From: Larix kaempferi
Taxonomy: Eukaryota > Streptophyta > Pinopsida > Pinales > Pinaceae
Reading direction: 5' to 3'
Assembly (NCBI GenBank): GCA_027924585.1
Contig: BSBM01001719.1
Location: forward strand, 11,427,001 to 11,491,000
Length of the DNA: 64,000 nt
The number at the start of each line of letters is the position of its first letter. Position 1 is the first letter of the stretch. This document shows, piece after piece, positions 34,276-45,444 of the stretch. A program made the position numbers and the translations under genes. Under the pieces are notes generated by a model. That model was not told the DNA's origin, made no database searches, and saw nothing but the letters and a program-made list of their open reading frames with translations.

Positions 34276-35664
34276 TGGTCTAGATGGATAGTGGTCCAAT
34301 TTTTCTTGTTTTTGTTGATATATATATATTATAGTTGTTTTGGACATCAAGGGTATTTATTTTTTGATTATACATATATGTACATTGAACTCACATGTTC
34401 ATGAACTTTTTTATTGGATTATATATGAGTACATGTTAATTATTTAGCACATTTGTCACTTGGTAAAATGTTTAGAATATGTTTTGCATGGATGTTTAAA
34501 ATGTTAAGAAATGGATGTTACCAAAGTGTAAAATGTTAAAAAATGAATTTGTTACCAAATTTTTAGGAAGTTTAAGAATGTTGCACCTGATATGAATATT
34601 TAAGAATGAATGAATGTTAGGAATGATAGAAATTTTTGATAGAAATATGAAGTTTTAATAGGTTCAATTTCTAATGTTATGAATGAAAATCTATGAATTG
34701 TTTGATAAAAGTTTCAATCTTTTGGTCGTTTGATCGATATGATGTTGCATATGTAAATTTCAAATTTTAACTAATACTTATTATATGTTCATTGTTCAGT
34801 ACTTTGTAGTTCGTGAATTTCTAAATGCTGTTGAAATCATGGCAAATGGGGATAAATGATTTTTTGTTTTTTAATCACAAGTGAGGATTCCCGGATTGTG
34901 AAGTTTATGCTAAGTTAGAGCAATAAATTTTAGACAACAATTCGATGAATTTTTATTGGTTTGTTGTAAATAATCATTGCTCTAATTTAACATAAGCTTC
35001 ACAATCCAGGAATTCTTGTTTGTGATTAAAAATCAAATGATCGTTATCTCCATTTGCCATGATTTCAGTTATGTGAACTTACATGTATGAGATATATTAT
35101 CTTTGTGCAACAATAATTTATTTAAAAACCATATAGATTAACAAATTGTTTTAAAAAACTCATGGATCATATTTATGGTGAAGTACATTAGAGAAACATG
35201 TTCAATGGATTAGAAGAATACAAAATCTAGTAGGTTTCTTGGTGATTTCTCATTGGCATCAATCAATCAAAAATAAAAATTCGGAGCGGAGTGTGGAGAT
35301 AGCCATATCTGTTATCTCATCCCATAAGTGGTCTAATAGACATATGGGGACTCGAATAAAGTACTTTATATTACGAAATTACAAATTAAAGACAAACATT
35401 CCATATAGCTGAAATTTACAACATTTTTGAATTTTTTCAATTTTTATTAAAAATTTCATTACCAAATAATTTTTGAATTCATTTTTAAGCATGCTAAAAT
35501 ACAACCATTTAAACTCCTATTCTAGTTCTCATTCAATATAATATTCATAAAATTCAATGAAAAAATATATTGTACACAACATTTGTGACACATGGACAAA
35601 AAATATATTGTACACAACAATTGACGTGGACAAAAACACAGATCAATTCATTTTTGATATATAG
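34276..35664. other. Spacer between the two convergent transposon genes
   Basis: 1.4 kb of AT-rich DNA without coding signal. Apart from the foldback at 34,833-35,068 nothing stands out. Poly(A) signals of both genes would be expected here but cannot be assigned. Confidence 0.5.
34833..35068. repeat. Foldback (imperfect hairpin) between convergent genes
   Basis: The left arm TGAAATCATGGCAAATGGGGATAA... (34,833-34,927) and its inverse ending ...CATTTGCCATGATTTCA (34,976-35,068) pair over about 93 bases with mismatches, with a loop of about 48 bases. It is MITE-like, or a bidirectional termination structure. Confidence 0.8.
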
Positions 35665-38600
35665 TTAAAAACATCGCAATGGAATACCATCCTCAATTAT
35701 CCGTTCATGGTCACATATGGACAGTTTCCATTTTTTTGTTTTTAACTGTTTTTTTTATGGAACTTGTACCAACCTTATTCGAGATACACATACTAAATGA
35801 CTGTACTGACAACATATAACATCGGGTTCATAATCTTGAAAGTAAACATAATTTTTATTCATACGAGTCTGCTGAAAAAAAATAGCCTTTTAAAATGATG
35901 GATCCTCTCTCGTACATAGATCCATTGTCATTGTAGTCCTCCAATAACTTTATCTTTCCTTCAGTGCATCGCATCAAATAATATTTCACATTTTCGTTGT
36001 TGTCTAAAGGTGCAATCATAGCGAAAATATCTCCTGCGCAAATTACAATTGGTGTTAGCGTTTTTAAATCAATTAAATTGACTATACACATAAGGCGATG
36101 GACAAGAATGAACAATCAACTTAAAAGTCAAGTAAGTTCATTACCTTATCTAACAAGATCTAAAATTCTATCGCCATCAGATGATATTGTTATTTATTCT
36201 GATTCTAATTCTTCTACACTTGCTAGTGGCATTTTTTCTTTTGGATTAATCTCTGTGTGTTTCCAAGCTTTTACATAGTTGTTTGTTATGTTTTCACAAA
36301 CTTCTGTAGATTCAACATTTTCAGTGAAAATATGACAAAAGCATGATTGCTTTCTACTATCAAATGCAAACACGTTTTGGAATGATTTTGTTTGAACAGA
36401 GTGAAGATCTCTAGTCCCATGTATGGTGCTAGCGTGATATGGTATTGATCTATTTATATCTTGGACCCCAACAAGCCAAAAAAACCTACACAATAAATGA
36501 TAAATCACAAAAAACAACTTTTAATGTTAGTGTACATGTACTTAAATGTTAGTGTACATTTTTTTTAATTTCAAGAAATAATATAAATTAAAAAAATAGT
36601 GTATATACCTGCGCACATCTTTTGATTGTTGATTATAATCATGGGTTAGATTTAATTGACACCATTGGACAACCTCTGCAGCTGAATGAAACCATGCAGA
36701 AGAATAGTTCATTTGCCATCTTCGAAGTGCTCTTTTTAGGCATGCTCCTACACCATCATGTTCACCTTTTCCATGTCCAGTTTCAAAGAAATTCCAGCGA
36801 TGTTTAATGTTCAACGCTTTATGAAGTCGACATAACCAAAAAAATGATCATGAAGATTTAAATTGACCTGCACATCCATCAAACCATATCCAATGTTCAT
36901 TGAATTTAACTTCGCGTTTTTTCAGTGAATCATAGAAAATATTTTCTATACAATGTTGAACAAAATGTGTATCATGTGTACGATCATCGCTGATATAGAA
37001 GTGATATTCTTTAATCACATCTTGATTGTCACATATGCTTTCAATGCCATCAACATCCTGTTGAGAATGTCTATATACAACATGGACAAATATCGAAACT
37101 TGGTAAGAGTGATAGTATTCACTCTGTATCTCTTTTTGTGCAGCAAATGTATAGTTTTCAGCAAAATCAACCACGGACAAAATTGTTCCGGGTGGAAAAA
37201 TTTCATGAGATTGTTTGAATTGAAGATCTTGTCATCGTGCTCTATGTGAATGCTGGGTGTATTTATAAATTTCACTTTCAAATTTTTTGAGAAAATCTAT
37301 CACACATATTTTATCTTCTAGCAAATCAATTCTTTTGGAATGTGAATCACTAGAACTTGTAGTATAATTGATGTATTCGTATCTCCTCCAATCAACATTT
37401 ACACTTGACAACGATTGATCATTATCGATAGGATATTTATTGTGGAATAGCACCATATTTTCACAATGATGACAATGTTTTCCATTGACACATTTCTTTG
37501 AATAAAATACTTCATCGTGATTTCTCTCACATAAAATTTGAGATATGAATTCACGTATTGTGGGCGGAGGTGGTGAATTTGTTCAAAACATTTTACCAAA
37601 TTCAAGAAATGTGTCATAATATAACTGAAATTGCACACGATAATGGCAACATGTGTCACGTATAGTAATAGGTCTAACATACCATGGTTTTTGTTGCACA
37701 AATGTAGTGATTGATATGTTAATTCCACGATGATCTTCCTTGAATTTATTGAACAATTGTACTTGTGTCATGTCCATTATATGTTTCGGTTGACTTTTAT
37801 ATATATTTCGTGATATTCTTTTGCATATCACATCTCTTGAATTTGGTGAAACTCGAGCATGTTCCAACCAATATTCCCGTACAATATCTTTAACACCTGC
37901 TCCCATTCCATCTTTGTAAGGTTGTCTACAAATAATTGTCCAGCAAGCAAGTTAATTATTTTCATCTATTTGCATTCTGAATTTGCTATGTTTGTATAAT
38001 GTCTTTATTGATGTTCCAACTGCTTTTCCTAGTTCTGTTGTCAAACATTTTTGTTTAGTACTAGCTGAAAGAATTGCTGTATGAATTGCTTTACGTGCAA
38101 CACTGATATCTTTCTTTCTGGATTTTCCAAAAAAAATTATTGCATCACCTATATTTTCTATCACATTTTGTTTCATTTTCAATTCTTTTGTCACCTTGTG
38201 AATACCCAATAATGATGTACCACCTTCTAACTTATTGGACACTAATAAACATCTCAAAATTTATGCTTGTCCTGCTATTGAGTAATCCTTGATAACTTCA
38301 TCATAAAATTTTGTAGCACGATATCGTGCAACATGTATTGGTAGTTTTTATCCATATTTGTCGCAATCAATGTCTTCTAACATTTCATTATCAATGGTGA
38401 AAGTACCTATACATCAAGTTAAATTTAATTTAACATATATCCAAAAATACAATTCATTATAAAAAAATGAATTTGAAAAATATATGATATATACATATCA
38501 GGTCCAATTTCTAGATCTTGAACTTGATCTTCAATATTGACTTCATCAACATTAGCATGTAAATCACTATTTACATCTTCTACAATGATCTCTTCAACTT

Positions 38601-38804
38601 CAATTTGTTCTTCTTGTACTATATTTTCAATTTCCATTTCCTCAATATTATTATGTAAATCTGTATTTATATCTTCAATAATTCTCTCTTCCGTTTCGGC
38701 AACCCTTTGTTTTTTGGCAATATATCTGAGTTTTTGTTTTTCTCTATTACCATCATCATCATGTTTACAATCACCTTTTTTTTACGTTTTCTCTTATTGC
38801 CCAT
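35665..38804 (-). pseudogene. Transposon gene 2 (minus strand): candidate DDE transposase
   Basis: Exon 1 (38,804-38,495) starts MGNKRKRKK, a basic nuclear-signal-like tail, then a very acidic region. A 88-base intron leads to a 1.8-kb exon (38,406-36,609) held in one frame with about four stops. A 123-base intron, exon 36,485-36,145, an intron to 36,034 and a last exon to 35,665 (frameshift near 35,857) follow. Conserved features are VVDFAENYTF, SDDRTHDTHFVQH, WIWFDGCAGQF, then FFETGHGKGEHDGVG and LKRALRR. The acids D (37,166), D (36,878) and E (36,782) are spaced D-96-D-32-E, as expected for a DDE transposase RNase H fold; a D in GEHDG could replace the E. Locus A (18,635) shares its 3' exons and introns. 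From memory, uncharacterised animal proteins carry similar motifs. Catalysis is not shown. Confidence 0.7.
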
Positions 38805-38929
38805 GCTTGTTTAATCTATAGATAATAAATTAAAGAATCATTACTTTATAGTAAAAATAAATAAATTAAGATTTAAAAACATTTACGAAATTTATAAAAA
38901 CATGAACTGAAATTTACTTCACCTTATAA

Positions 38930-39890
38930 AAATCTTGTAAGAGTCTTTTGAAGAAGATCTCTTTGGAATTAAATTTCCTTTGAAAAAACTCTTTGAATAA
39001 AAATCTTCTTTGAAAAAACCTTTTGGAAATAAATAAAAACTCCTTGACAATAAATCACCTTTGAAAAAACCCATTGGAAAATAATAAGAACACCTTGTAA
39101 GTAAATCTTCTTTGTAAAAACTATTGGAAAAAAAAACCTCTTTGAAAAAATATCTAGGAAAAAAACCACTAGGAAAAAATACTTTGAAAAAAAACTTATT
39201 TGTAAACATATATTGGAAAAAATCCTTGCAAAGAAATAACTCATTTGCAAAAATACTTTAAGTAAACAACTCTTTGAAAAAACCCCTCTCAAAGAAATAA
39301 GAAGTGCAAAACTACCTTGGAAAAAAACCCTTTGCAAAACACCTTAGCAAAACAACTATTTGAAAAAACCCATTTCAAATAAATAAGAAATGCAAAACTA
39401 CCTTGGAAAAAAACCTTTGCAAAATACCTTAGCAAAACAACTATTTGAAAAAAACCCTTTCAAAGAAATAAGAATTGCAAAATTACCTTGGAAAAAAATC
39501 ATCTGTAAATTACCTTACCAAAACAACTCTTTGAAAAAATCCCTTTCAAAGAAATAAGAAGGAAAAATACATTTTTTTTGCAAAAATACTTTGGAATAAA
39601 GACTTTTTAAATACAACCCTTGGAAAGAAACATTCTTTGCATAAACCACTTTGCGAACATGTCTAAGAAAAGAAATATTTTGAAAAAACTCCTTGCAAAT
39701 ATGCCTTAGAAAAAAAACTCATTTACAAAAATGCCTTACAAAGAAAAATCCTTTACAAAAATGCCTTACAAAAAAACTCCTTCAATGTGCCCTTTGGAAA
39801 AAAATAAGAAGAAAGATACCTTGTAAAAACCTCCTTTTGCAAAAAATATCTTCTTTGAAAACCCTTTCAAAAATAGTTTGACAAGAAATA
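38930..39890. repeat. Purine-rich degenerate tandem array
   Basis: Nearly 1 kb of CTTTG(A/C)AAAAA and CCTTGGAAAAAAA words. Within it, an 85-86-base unit beginning GCAAAACTACCTTGG recurs at 39,306, 39,392 and 39,477. Its Phe/Lys-rich open frames on the minus strand are by-products of the repeat, not genes. It lies upstream of gene 2's start, in the right part of the transposon. Confidence 0.8.
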
Positions 39891-39958
39891 TGCGAAGTTA
39901 AAACATGCGAAAATAATGAATCAATTTAGGTTTAATTATACGAGTACAGAAAACGTTT

Positions 39959-39977
39959 TTTTTTTTTTTTTTTTTTT
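39959..39977. repeat. Poly(T) run
   Basis: About 20 consecutive T (poly(A) on the minus strand), 28 bases before the right-hand palindrome pair. Could be a slippage tract. Confidence 0.7.
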
Positions 39978-40004
39978 GGTCGACGTGATTTTTTTTCCAT
40001 TTCA

Positions 40005-40073
40005 TTATTCGGCCGAATAACCTTTGTTGTAATTGATGGTGCCATTATGGAAAAAGGTTATTCGGCCGAATAA
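40005..40073. repeat. Two perfect 16-bp palindromes, right side of transposon
   Basis: TTATTCGGCCGAATAA occurs perfectly at 40,005-40,020 and 40,058-40,073, 53 bases apart and about 830-900 bases from the right TIR. They match the left-end site at 29,675. The two transposon ends therefore carry the same site in unequal number. Confidence 0.9.
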
Positions 40074-40878
40074 TCTCTGAGACATGGAAGCTTCATGATT
40101 CTACAGAATTTTCAGGTTTCTCCATTTTCGGAAGGGAAAACAACCTCTTACACTACAAAATGAATGTCGAACTTGATACCATTAGGTTCATCATTGAATT
40201 TAATTTACATGGGTATAGATTTTGTTGTGTATAGATAAGAATTGCTATTTTTAATGTTTTATATTCATAACATGTGTCGAGTTTGGATTCATCTCTTTAA
40301 AAAAATAGTGAAAAGAAAAATCCATAACTTTAAAAATACAACACCAAAAAAATTGAAAAAAATGTGGGAATCTTAATTGGCGTGTCTACTTCAAAAGGGT
40401 GTTCGTAGATTTTTTATTTTTAGAGCCAATTGAGAGAAAAGTGGCACAACAAAAAATATGTTGAAAATAGACTAAGTTTCCCCATTGATCGACTTTAAAA
40501 AATATAATAATTAGTATATAGATCCATTGGTTACAAACTTATAGTCAAGCACTAGTACATTGTGTGTAGATTGTCGTAGCATTTTCTGTTTTTGCAAAAA
40601 ACAAGTCTAAGAACGATTTTACTGGCGCAACAAATCATAACTATTTTGTAGTATTTTCATTTTATAAGAACACAATGTCAAACATTTGTGAAATCGACAT
40701 ATCAAATCTCAATAAAAAAAATTGAAAAAATTATGATGAGAAAGCTAACATAATTCTCTAAAAGTTTTCTTTTTACTGCAAAGTGAAATTTTTAACAAAA
40801 ATATCACTTTTGTTCGCCCAAAGTTGAAAAACATGAAAAAACCAGAATTATTTTTTCACGAGACCCCCCAAAATAGAC
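40074..40878. other. Right subterminal region of the transposon
   Basis: About 800 AT-rich bases between the palindrome pair and the right TIR. No gene is present; the only notable words are two similar AAAAAATTGAAAAAA stretches (40,347 and 40,720). Confidence 0.5.
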
Positions 40879-40900
40879 ACCCATCTTCATTTTTTCACCC
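40879..40900 (-). repeat. Right terminal inverted repeat
   Basis: Inverse of the left TIR with 19 of 22 matches. The inner extension (inverse ATGAAGATGGGTGTCTATTT) is identical to the right end of the hairpin element at 15,968-16,151. Confidence 0.85.
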
Positions 40901-40904
40901 AAGT
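40901..40904. repeat. Target-site duplication AAGT (right)
   Basis: Matches 29,584-29,587 exactly. Confidence 0.85.
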
Positions 40905-43186
40905 GTCTTGAAATATAGTTTCCTTAGGTTCTTCATAAACTTCGATAGGTGCCTTCCTTGATTTGATGAATGCTGAGTTTTCATCAAACGTTACATCCTT
41001 GCTGACATCAATCTTCTTGAACCCTGGAAAATATATTCTGTAAGCCTTCGAGCTTTCACTGTAACCCACAAAGATACCCTTCTTTCCTGAAAGATCTAGC
41101 TTAGTCCTCTTTTCCTTTGGGACATGTGTGTATACTGGACAACCAAATATTCTGAGATGGCTGACTTCAGGTTTCTTACTAGAAAAGACCTCTTCTGGTG
41201 TCGTGTTGTCCAATATCTTGTGGGGAGTTCTGTCCTACACATATACAGCTGTTCTAGCTACTTTTGCCCATAGATGCATAAGTAGATCCTGGTCATGCAT
41301 CATTGCCCTTACTGCTTCCATGATTGTTCTGTTCTTCATTTCTGCAACTCCATTCTGTTGAGGATTATAAGGAGCAGTTAACTCCCTCTTAATCCCTGAA
41401 TCATTGCAAAGCTTCTTGAAGTCACCTGAGGTGAATTCTCTACCATTGTCGGATTTGAATGTTTCAATCTTCTTGTCAGTTTGATTCTCCATCAAGGTTT
41501 TGAATTCCTTGAACTTATCAAACACCTCATCTTTTTTCTTCAAGAAGTATACCCAAGTCTTCCTGGAGAAGTCATCAATAAACGAGACATAGTAAACATA
41601 CCCACTCAGAGAACTGGATGACATAGGACCACATACATCTGAGTGGATGATTTCCAAGATATCTTTTACCTTGCTTTCACTACCTGGGAAATCCTTCTTA
41701 ATGTTCTTACCTTTTGCACATCCTTTGCAAACACCTTCATGTTTGGTCTTAGTTTCAGGAAGACCCTCTACAGCCTTGCTTGCAATTGGAAGTGCCCTAT
41801 CATGCATATGAGCAAGTCTTCTATGCCAAAGTTCACTTGGCTCCATGGAGTCATGTCCCATGGCATGTTCAAGTTGACCCTTCAATTTATACAAACCTCC
41901 CTCTTGCTCTCCAATCAGTACTGAATCATCGATTGTTTTACCCTTTAGCCACATTAGGACTTGGCCATCTACAAATGCAACCCTTATTCTTTTTGCATCC
42001 AATGCAGAGATGGAGAGAAGATTCTTCTTGAGCCCAAGTACATAAAGGACTTCTTTCATCTTTAAAGATTTTCCAAAATCTAGGTTGTAGGATGCTTCAC
42101 CACTTCCTTCGATTGGGTATTAATAATCATCACCAAGTTTCACCTTATGGAGTGATTCATGTTCATATAGGTTCACAAAAGATTCTTTAAACCCAGTCAT
42201 GTGTTTGGAAGCCCCACTATCAATTAACCAATCCCACTGTCAATTAACCAATCATTACAACCATGGGAGATAGTACCTGTGAGAGCAGAGATTAGAACAT
42301 ACTCTTCTTCACTTGATGAGTCATCATTACTATCATCACTTTCTTCCCTAGCCTTCTTCTTGGGTGGTTCATCATCCTTGGCAGCATGAGCATGAAACCT
42401 TCTTTTGCTTCCCTTCTTCTTCTTGTTGAAGTTGTTATTGTCCTTCTTGTTCTTGGGACAATTTATGGCAATATGTCCTTTTTCATTACAGGTGAAGCAT
42501 ATTCTTCTTTCTTTATAGTGATATGAAGATTTCTTGGAGTGAGATGGCTCTCTCTTGGACTTCTCTTTCTTGGTGTGAGCTGTGAGAGCTTGATCCTCAT
42601 TCTCCATCTTTTCTTCTCATGCCACAAGCCTTGCTTCTTCTTGTGAGCATTCTTCCCATAGTCTGCTGAAGGATACCAACTTCTTTATTGCACAGATTCC
42701 TTGAATGAAGGAGTCCCATGACTTAGGTAGGCCATTCAGAGTGGTCATGAAAACTTCAACATTCTACACCATTTCATCCACTGCTTCTAGTTGTTCCTTG
42801 ATCTGGGAGACGCTTGAAAAATAAGATTGAATGGTTTCTCCATTCTGAAACTTTACTCCTTTTAATTGGTTCCGCAGGGTCATCTTTTGATTTATGTTCT
42901 TTCCTTCAAATAGCTTGGTCAAAGAGTCAAACATCTCCTTGGGTGTCTTTAGAGAAGACACATGGAGTATGAGATGGTCTTTGATAGAATCAGCAATGAT
43001 TCTCTTTTCCTTGACCAATTTCTTCTTATGCAATACTTTAGCATCTTCATCCTCTGGGATAGGGATGTCTTCTTTTATATATGAGTCCAACTCATTCTCT
43101 TCTAGGATTAACCCAATCCTATACTTCCAAGCTTGGAAGTTATTAACCCCTTCAAGCTTATCCTCAAGCTTGGTGTGGAGAGACAT
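40905..43186 (-). pseudogene. Copia gag-protease-integrase (upstream half)
   Basis: Gag starts at MSLHTKLEDKLEG (43,186), with the UBN2-type NFQAWKYRIGLIL core. After a stop near 42,764, the Lys-rich tail has one zinc knuckle (CFTCNEKGHIAINC, CX2CX4HX4C, near 42,490). The protease site WLIDSG near 42,235 is hit by a 20-base tandem duplication (42,214-42,233 and 42,234-42,253). That duplication alone explains the frame change to the integrase part. Integrase shows the pre-integrase LWHRRLAHMHDRAL, then IIHSDVCGPM, SDNGREFTSG and NGVAEMKNRTI (D, D, E all present). It ends in FGCPVYTHVPKEKRTKLDLS up to the transposon insertion at 40,904. Stops lie at about 42,120 and 41,233. Confidence 0.93.
42214..42253. 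repeat. 20-bp tandem duplication in copia protease
   Basis: CCACTATCAATTAACCAATC is followed by CCACTGTCAATTAACCAATC. It duplicates the LIDSG coding segment and shifts the frame by two. Confidence 0.9.
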
Positions 43187-43747
43187 CTTAAAGAGTACTT
43201 CAAATGAAAATAGAAAATATTTAGGTCTTACCACTTGAAATGCTGAAAACTGGATCTGGTCCCAGATTAGAGTTTGTTGGAAAAACCCTAAAAATTCAAA
43301 ATGTGAATTTCAACTTTCTAAAAGGATAGAAAGATGTGCCTTGATGAGTTGATCAGCCTGGTGTATTTAGAATTTGAGATCATCAAAGCTTTACCCTTCA
43401 GATTTGTCTTTTTGTCCTCCCGGGTTCACTAGGAGAGCCTTGAATTAGGGTTTGAGTTTCCCGGAGATCTACCCAAGAAAAAATCTCGACCCAAAGCTCT
43501 AAACTTTGATTTTTGCAAGGAGCTTCCAGCTATGTCTTCAGATTTCAGAAATTCCTATTTTTGTGGAAACCTTAATTTTTAGGGCCAAATCTAAAAATGT
43601 TCAGAATTGAATTCTAATTGGACAGATAGATTCTCCGTGATGAGTAGAGTCAATCTACTATACTACTTTTCCAAAATATGTGGAGAGAAACCCAATAAAC
43701 AAGAAACTCAAGTTTCTGTCACTGCAAAATGTCTTCTTCTCAAGTTA

Positions 43748-43759
43748 GCTCTGATACCA
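43748..43759 (-). other. Primer binding site of the copia element
   Basis: The minus strand reads TGGTATCAGAGC directly after the 5' LTR end, the initiator-Met tRNA site. Confidence 0.93.
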
Positions 43760-44360
43760 TGTTAAATTTTGAGCATTAATTCACAATACTCTAGGATCTT
43801 CACTGAGAGAATAACATATATAGCATATCAATGCATAACAATCACAATAAGCATGACAAGAATCACAAGAATCAAAAGCATGAGAGACAAGACACAGAGT
43901 TTCCATGGGGAAAACCCTAAGGTGAAAAACCACACAACTTCCTCAGAGATAGAGAGAGCAATGGTTCAACAAAAGTACAACCAAAATACACTGAGATAGT
44001 CTTTTAGTAGTAGATGATCCTCCTCCTCACTAGTGCGCCACTTTCCGAGTGAGAGAAGTGTGAGTTTTCGAGTGATGAAAATAGAGATCTCTCGATCTCT
44101 ATTTATACTAGCCTGTTTGCCCAGTTACACTATGGGGCCGACTTGTCTATCTAGATACATCTATAATATAATATATATTCGGGGCCGACCCCACACATGG
44201 TGGTCTAATAACCCATCAGCAAGTACACACACTTGCGACACTTGTCAATCCACATGACGACACTTCCTTATAGAGGAATAACACATCTCTTATAAGGGTA
44301 CAATAAATATATATAAAATACATAGATGAAATACATTCCGAAGTTACATATACATCAACA
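43760..44360 (-). repeat. 5' LTR of the copia element
   Basis: 601 bases, TGTTAAATTTTG...TACATCAACA. It is the partner of 25,705-26,310. It contains a local inverted repeat AGAGATCTCTCGATCTCT (about 44,082-44,100) and TATTTATACTAG on the plus strand. Confidence 0.93.
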
Positions 44361-44365
44361 AGGAC

Positions 44366-45262
44366 ACCAACATAGCCACCATTACAATGAAGTGCAGAGT
44401 AGGAAGACTAGCAAACACGCAGAAGACAGGACTAAAAGCAAAGTCCCAAAATCGTTACAAACCCTCGTTGATAGGTTGTAACCCACTGGGTAGTAAAACG
44501 TAATAAATATCCTACCAACCCTACTATTAGTGGAGGTTCGATTTTCATGTACAAAGACTGTAGTAGAGTCGTGGAACTTAGCCATGTTTTGTTTAAAAAT
44601 ACAAAGGGTCTCATGACCCTCAACTTACCTTATGTCTTATGAACTCTTGTGGTGTAGTGCATCCACTACAAATAGATTATTACTCATAATCCTGTACCTA
44701 GTAACAACTAAGCCATTAGTGGAGTATGGACCAACCCTTTAGGGTAGCACGATCATAGTAGGTACACCTGAAACATAAACGAAAAAGGATGACATTAGCT
44801 AAATTCTAAGTAAGTCCAGAAGCACCCAAACATACCCGTACCTCTCGACAACCCTATCGAGGTATGTAATTACCTCTCCTGGAGTGTTGCAGCACCCACC
44901 TTGGGAGCAACATATCATCAACAAAGGGCATATCACCTGAAGGTACCATTCAGACATTTCATCATACATCCATACGCATTCATTTAAAACAGTATGAAAG
45001 CACACTATTATAGTTACGTCAGTAAATGTAAACTCGTAACCATGATACATTATCTTTTGAACTCACATTGCTTCCGCAAATTTGGAAATGTAGAAAGCTA
45101 GAATTTATGATTTTTGGAAAGTGCAGACTTTCTTTTATTTTATAATGAGCATTTACATTTCCTCTCTTAGTATTAAAGGTGACATACGACTCTTCTCATT
45201 GTAGACAGTATTATTATAGGGATGGATAGATTTTTAAATTTTTGCTATTTAGGGACGTTACA
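44366..45262 (+). mobile_element. Family A gypsy LTR, copy A3 (right portion)
   Basis: Continuation of the LTR interrupted at 25,704. It ends AGGGACGTTACA at 45,262, followed by AG and the primer site. No genes. Confidence 0.8.
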
Positions 45263-45264
45263 AG

Positions 45265-45276
45265 TGGTATCAGAGC
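45265..45276 (+). other. Primer binding site, copy A3
   Basis: TGGTATCAGAGC follows two bases after the LTR end, an exact initiator-Met site as in A1. Confidence 0.9.
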
Positions 45277-45444
45277 AAGTTACAAACACTAAGTAACCTA
45301 TTGGGCTCACTACCAAACACCGGTGCAGATACATAAAAATTTGTTTAAAATATTGTATTATGTTTTATGTGAAGAATTAACTAACAAATTGTTTTCCGTA
45401 AACAGATACTTATATAACTTTCAGGTATAGGTAGTATCAGAAAA

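Larger units (their letters stand above)
29588..40900. mobile_element. 11.3-kb DNA transposon of unassigned superfamily
   Basis: Bounded by imperfect 22-bp terminal inverted repeats (GGGTGAAAA...GGTGGGT at the left, its inverse with three changes at the right) and by AAGT duplications. It interrupts copia pol between integrase and RT. Inside are palindrome arrays near both ends, a GC-rich leader-like segment (29,940-30,240), a plus-strand spliced gene (32,052-34,275), a central foldback, a minus-strand spliced gene with a DDE-like triad (35,665-38,804) and a purine-rich tandem array (38,930-39,890). Both genes are broken by stops, so the copy looks dead. The TIR and 4-bp duplication do not match a superfamily I can name with confidence. 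Confidence 0.85.
25705..44360 (-). mobile_element. Ty1/copia retrotransposon, nested, with AGGAC target duplication
   Basis: A complete element on the minus strand. It has a 5' LTR at the right (43,760-44,360), iMet primer site, gag, protease, integrase, RT-RNase H, polypurine tract and 3' LTR at the left (25,705-26,310). The flanks AGGAC at 25,700-25,704 and 44,361-44,365 match exactly. It inserted into the A3 gypsy LTR and is itself split by the 11,313-bp DNA transposon, leaving about 7.34 kb of copia sequence. By eye the two LTRs differ at about 33 of 600 positions plus small indels, so the insertion is old. Every coding domain carries stops or frameshifts. Confidence 0.93.

Noticed and set aside
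38919-39337. Phe/Lys-rich minus-strand open frames as membrane proteins
   Set aside because: They are the reading of a purine-rich tandem array and show no codon structure beyond the repeat period.
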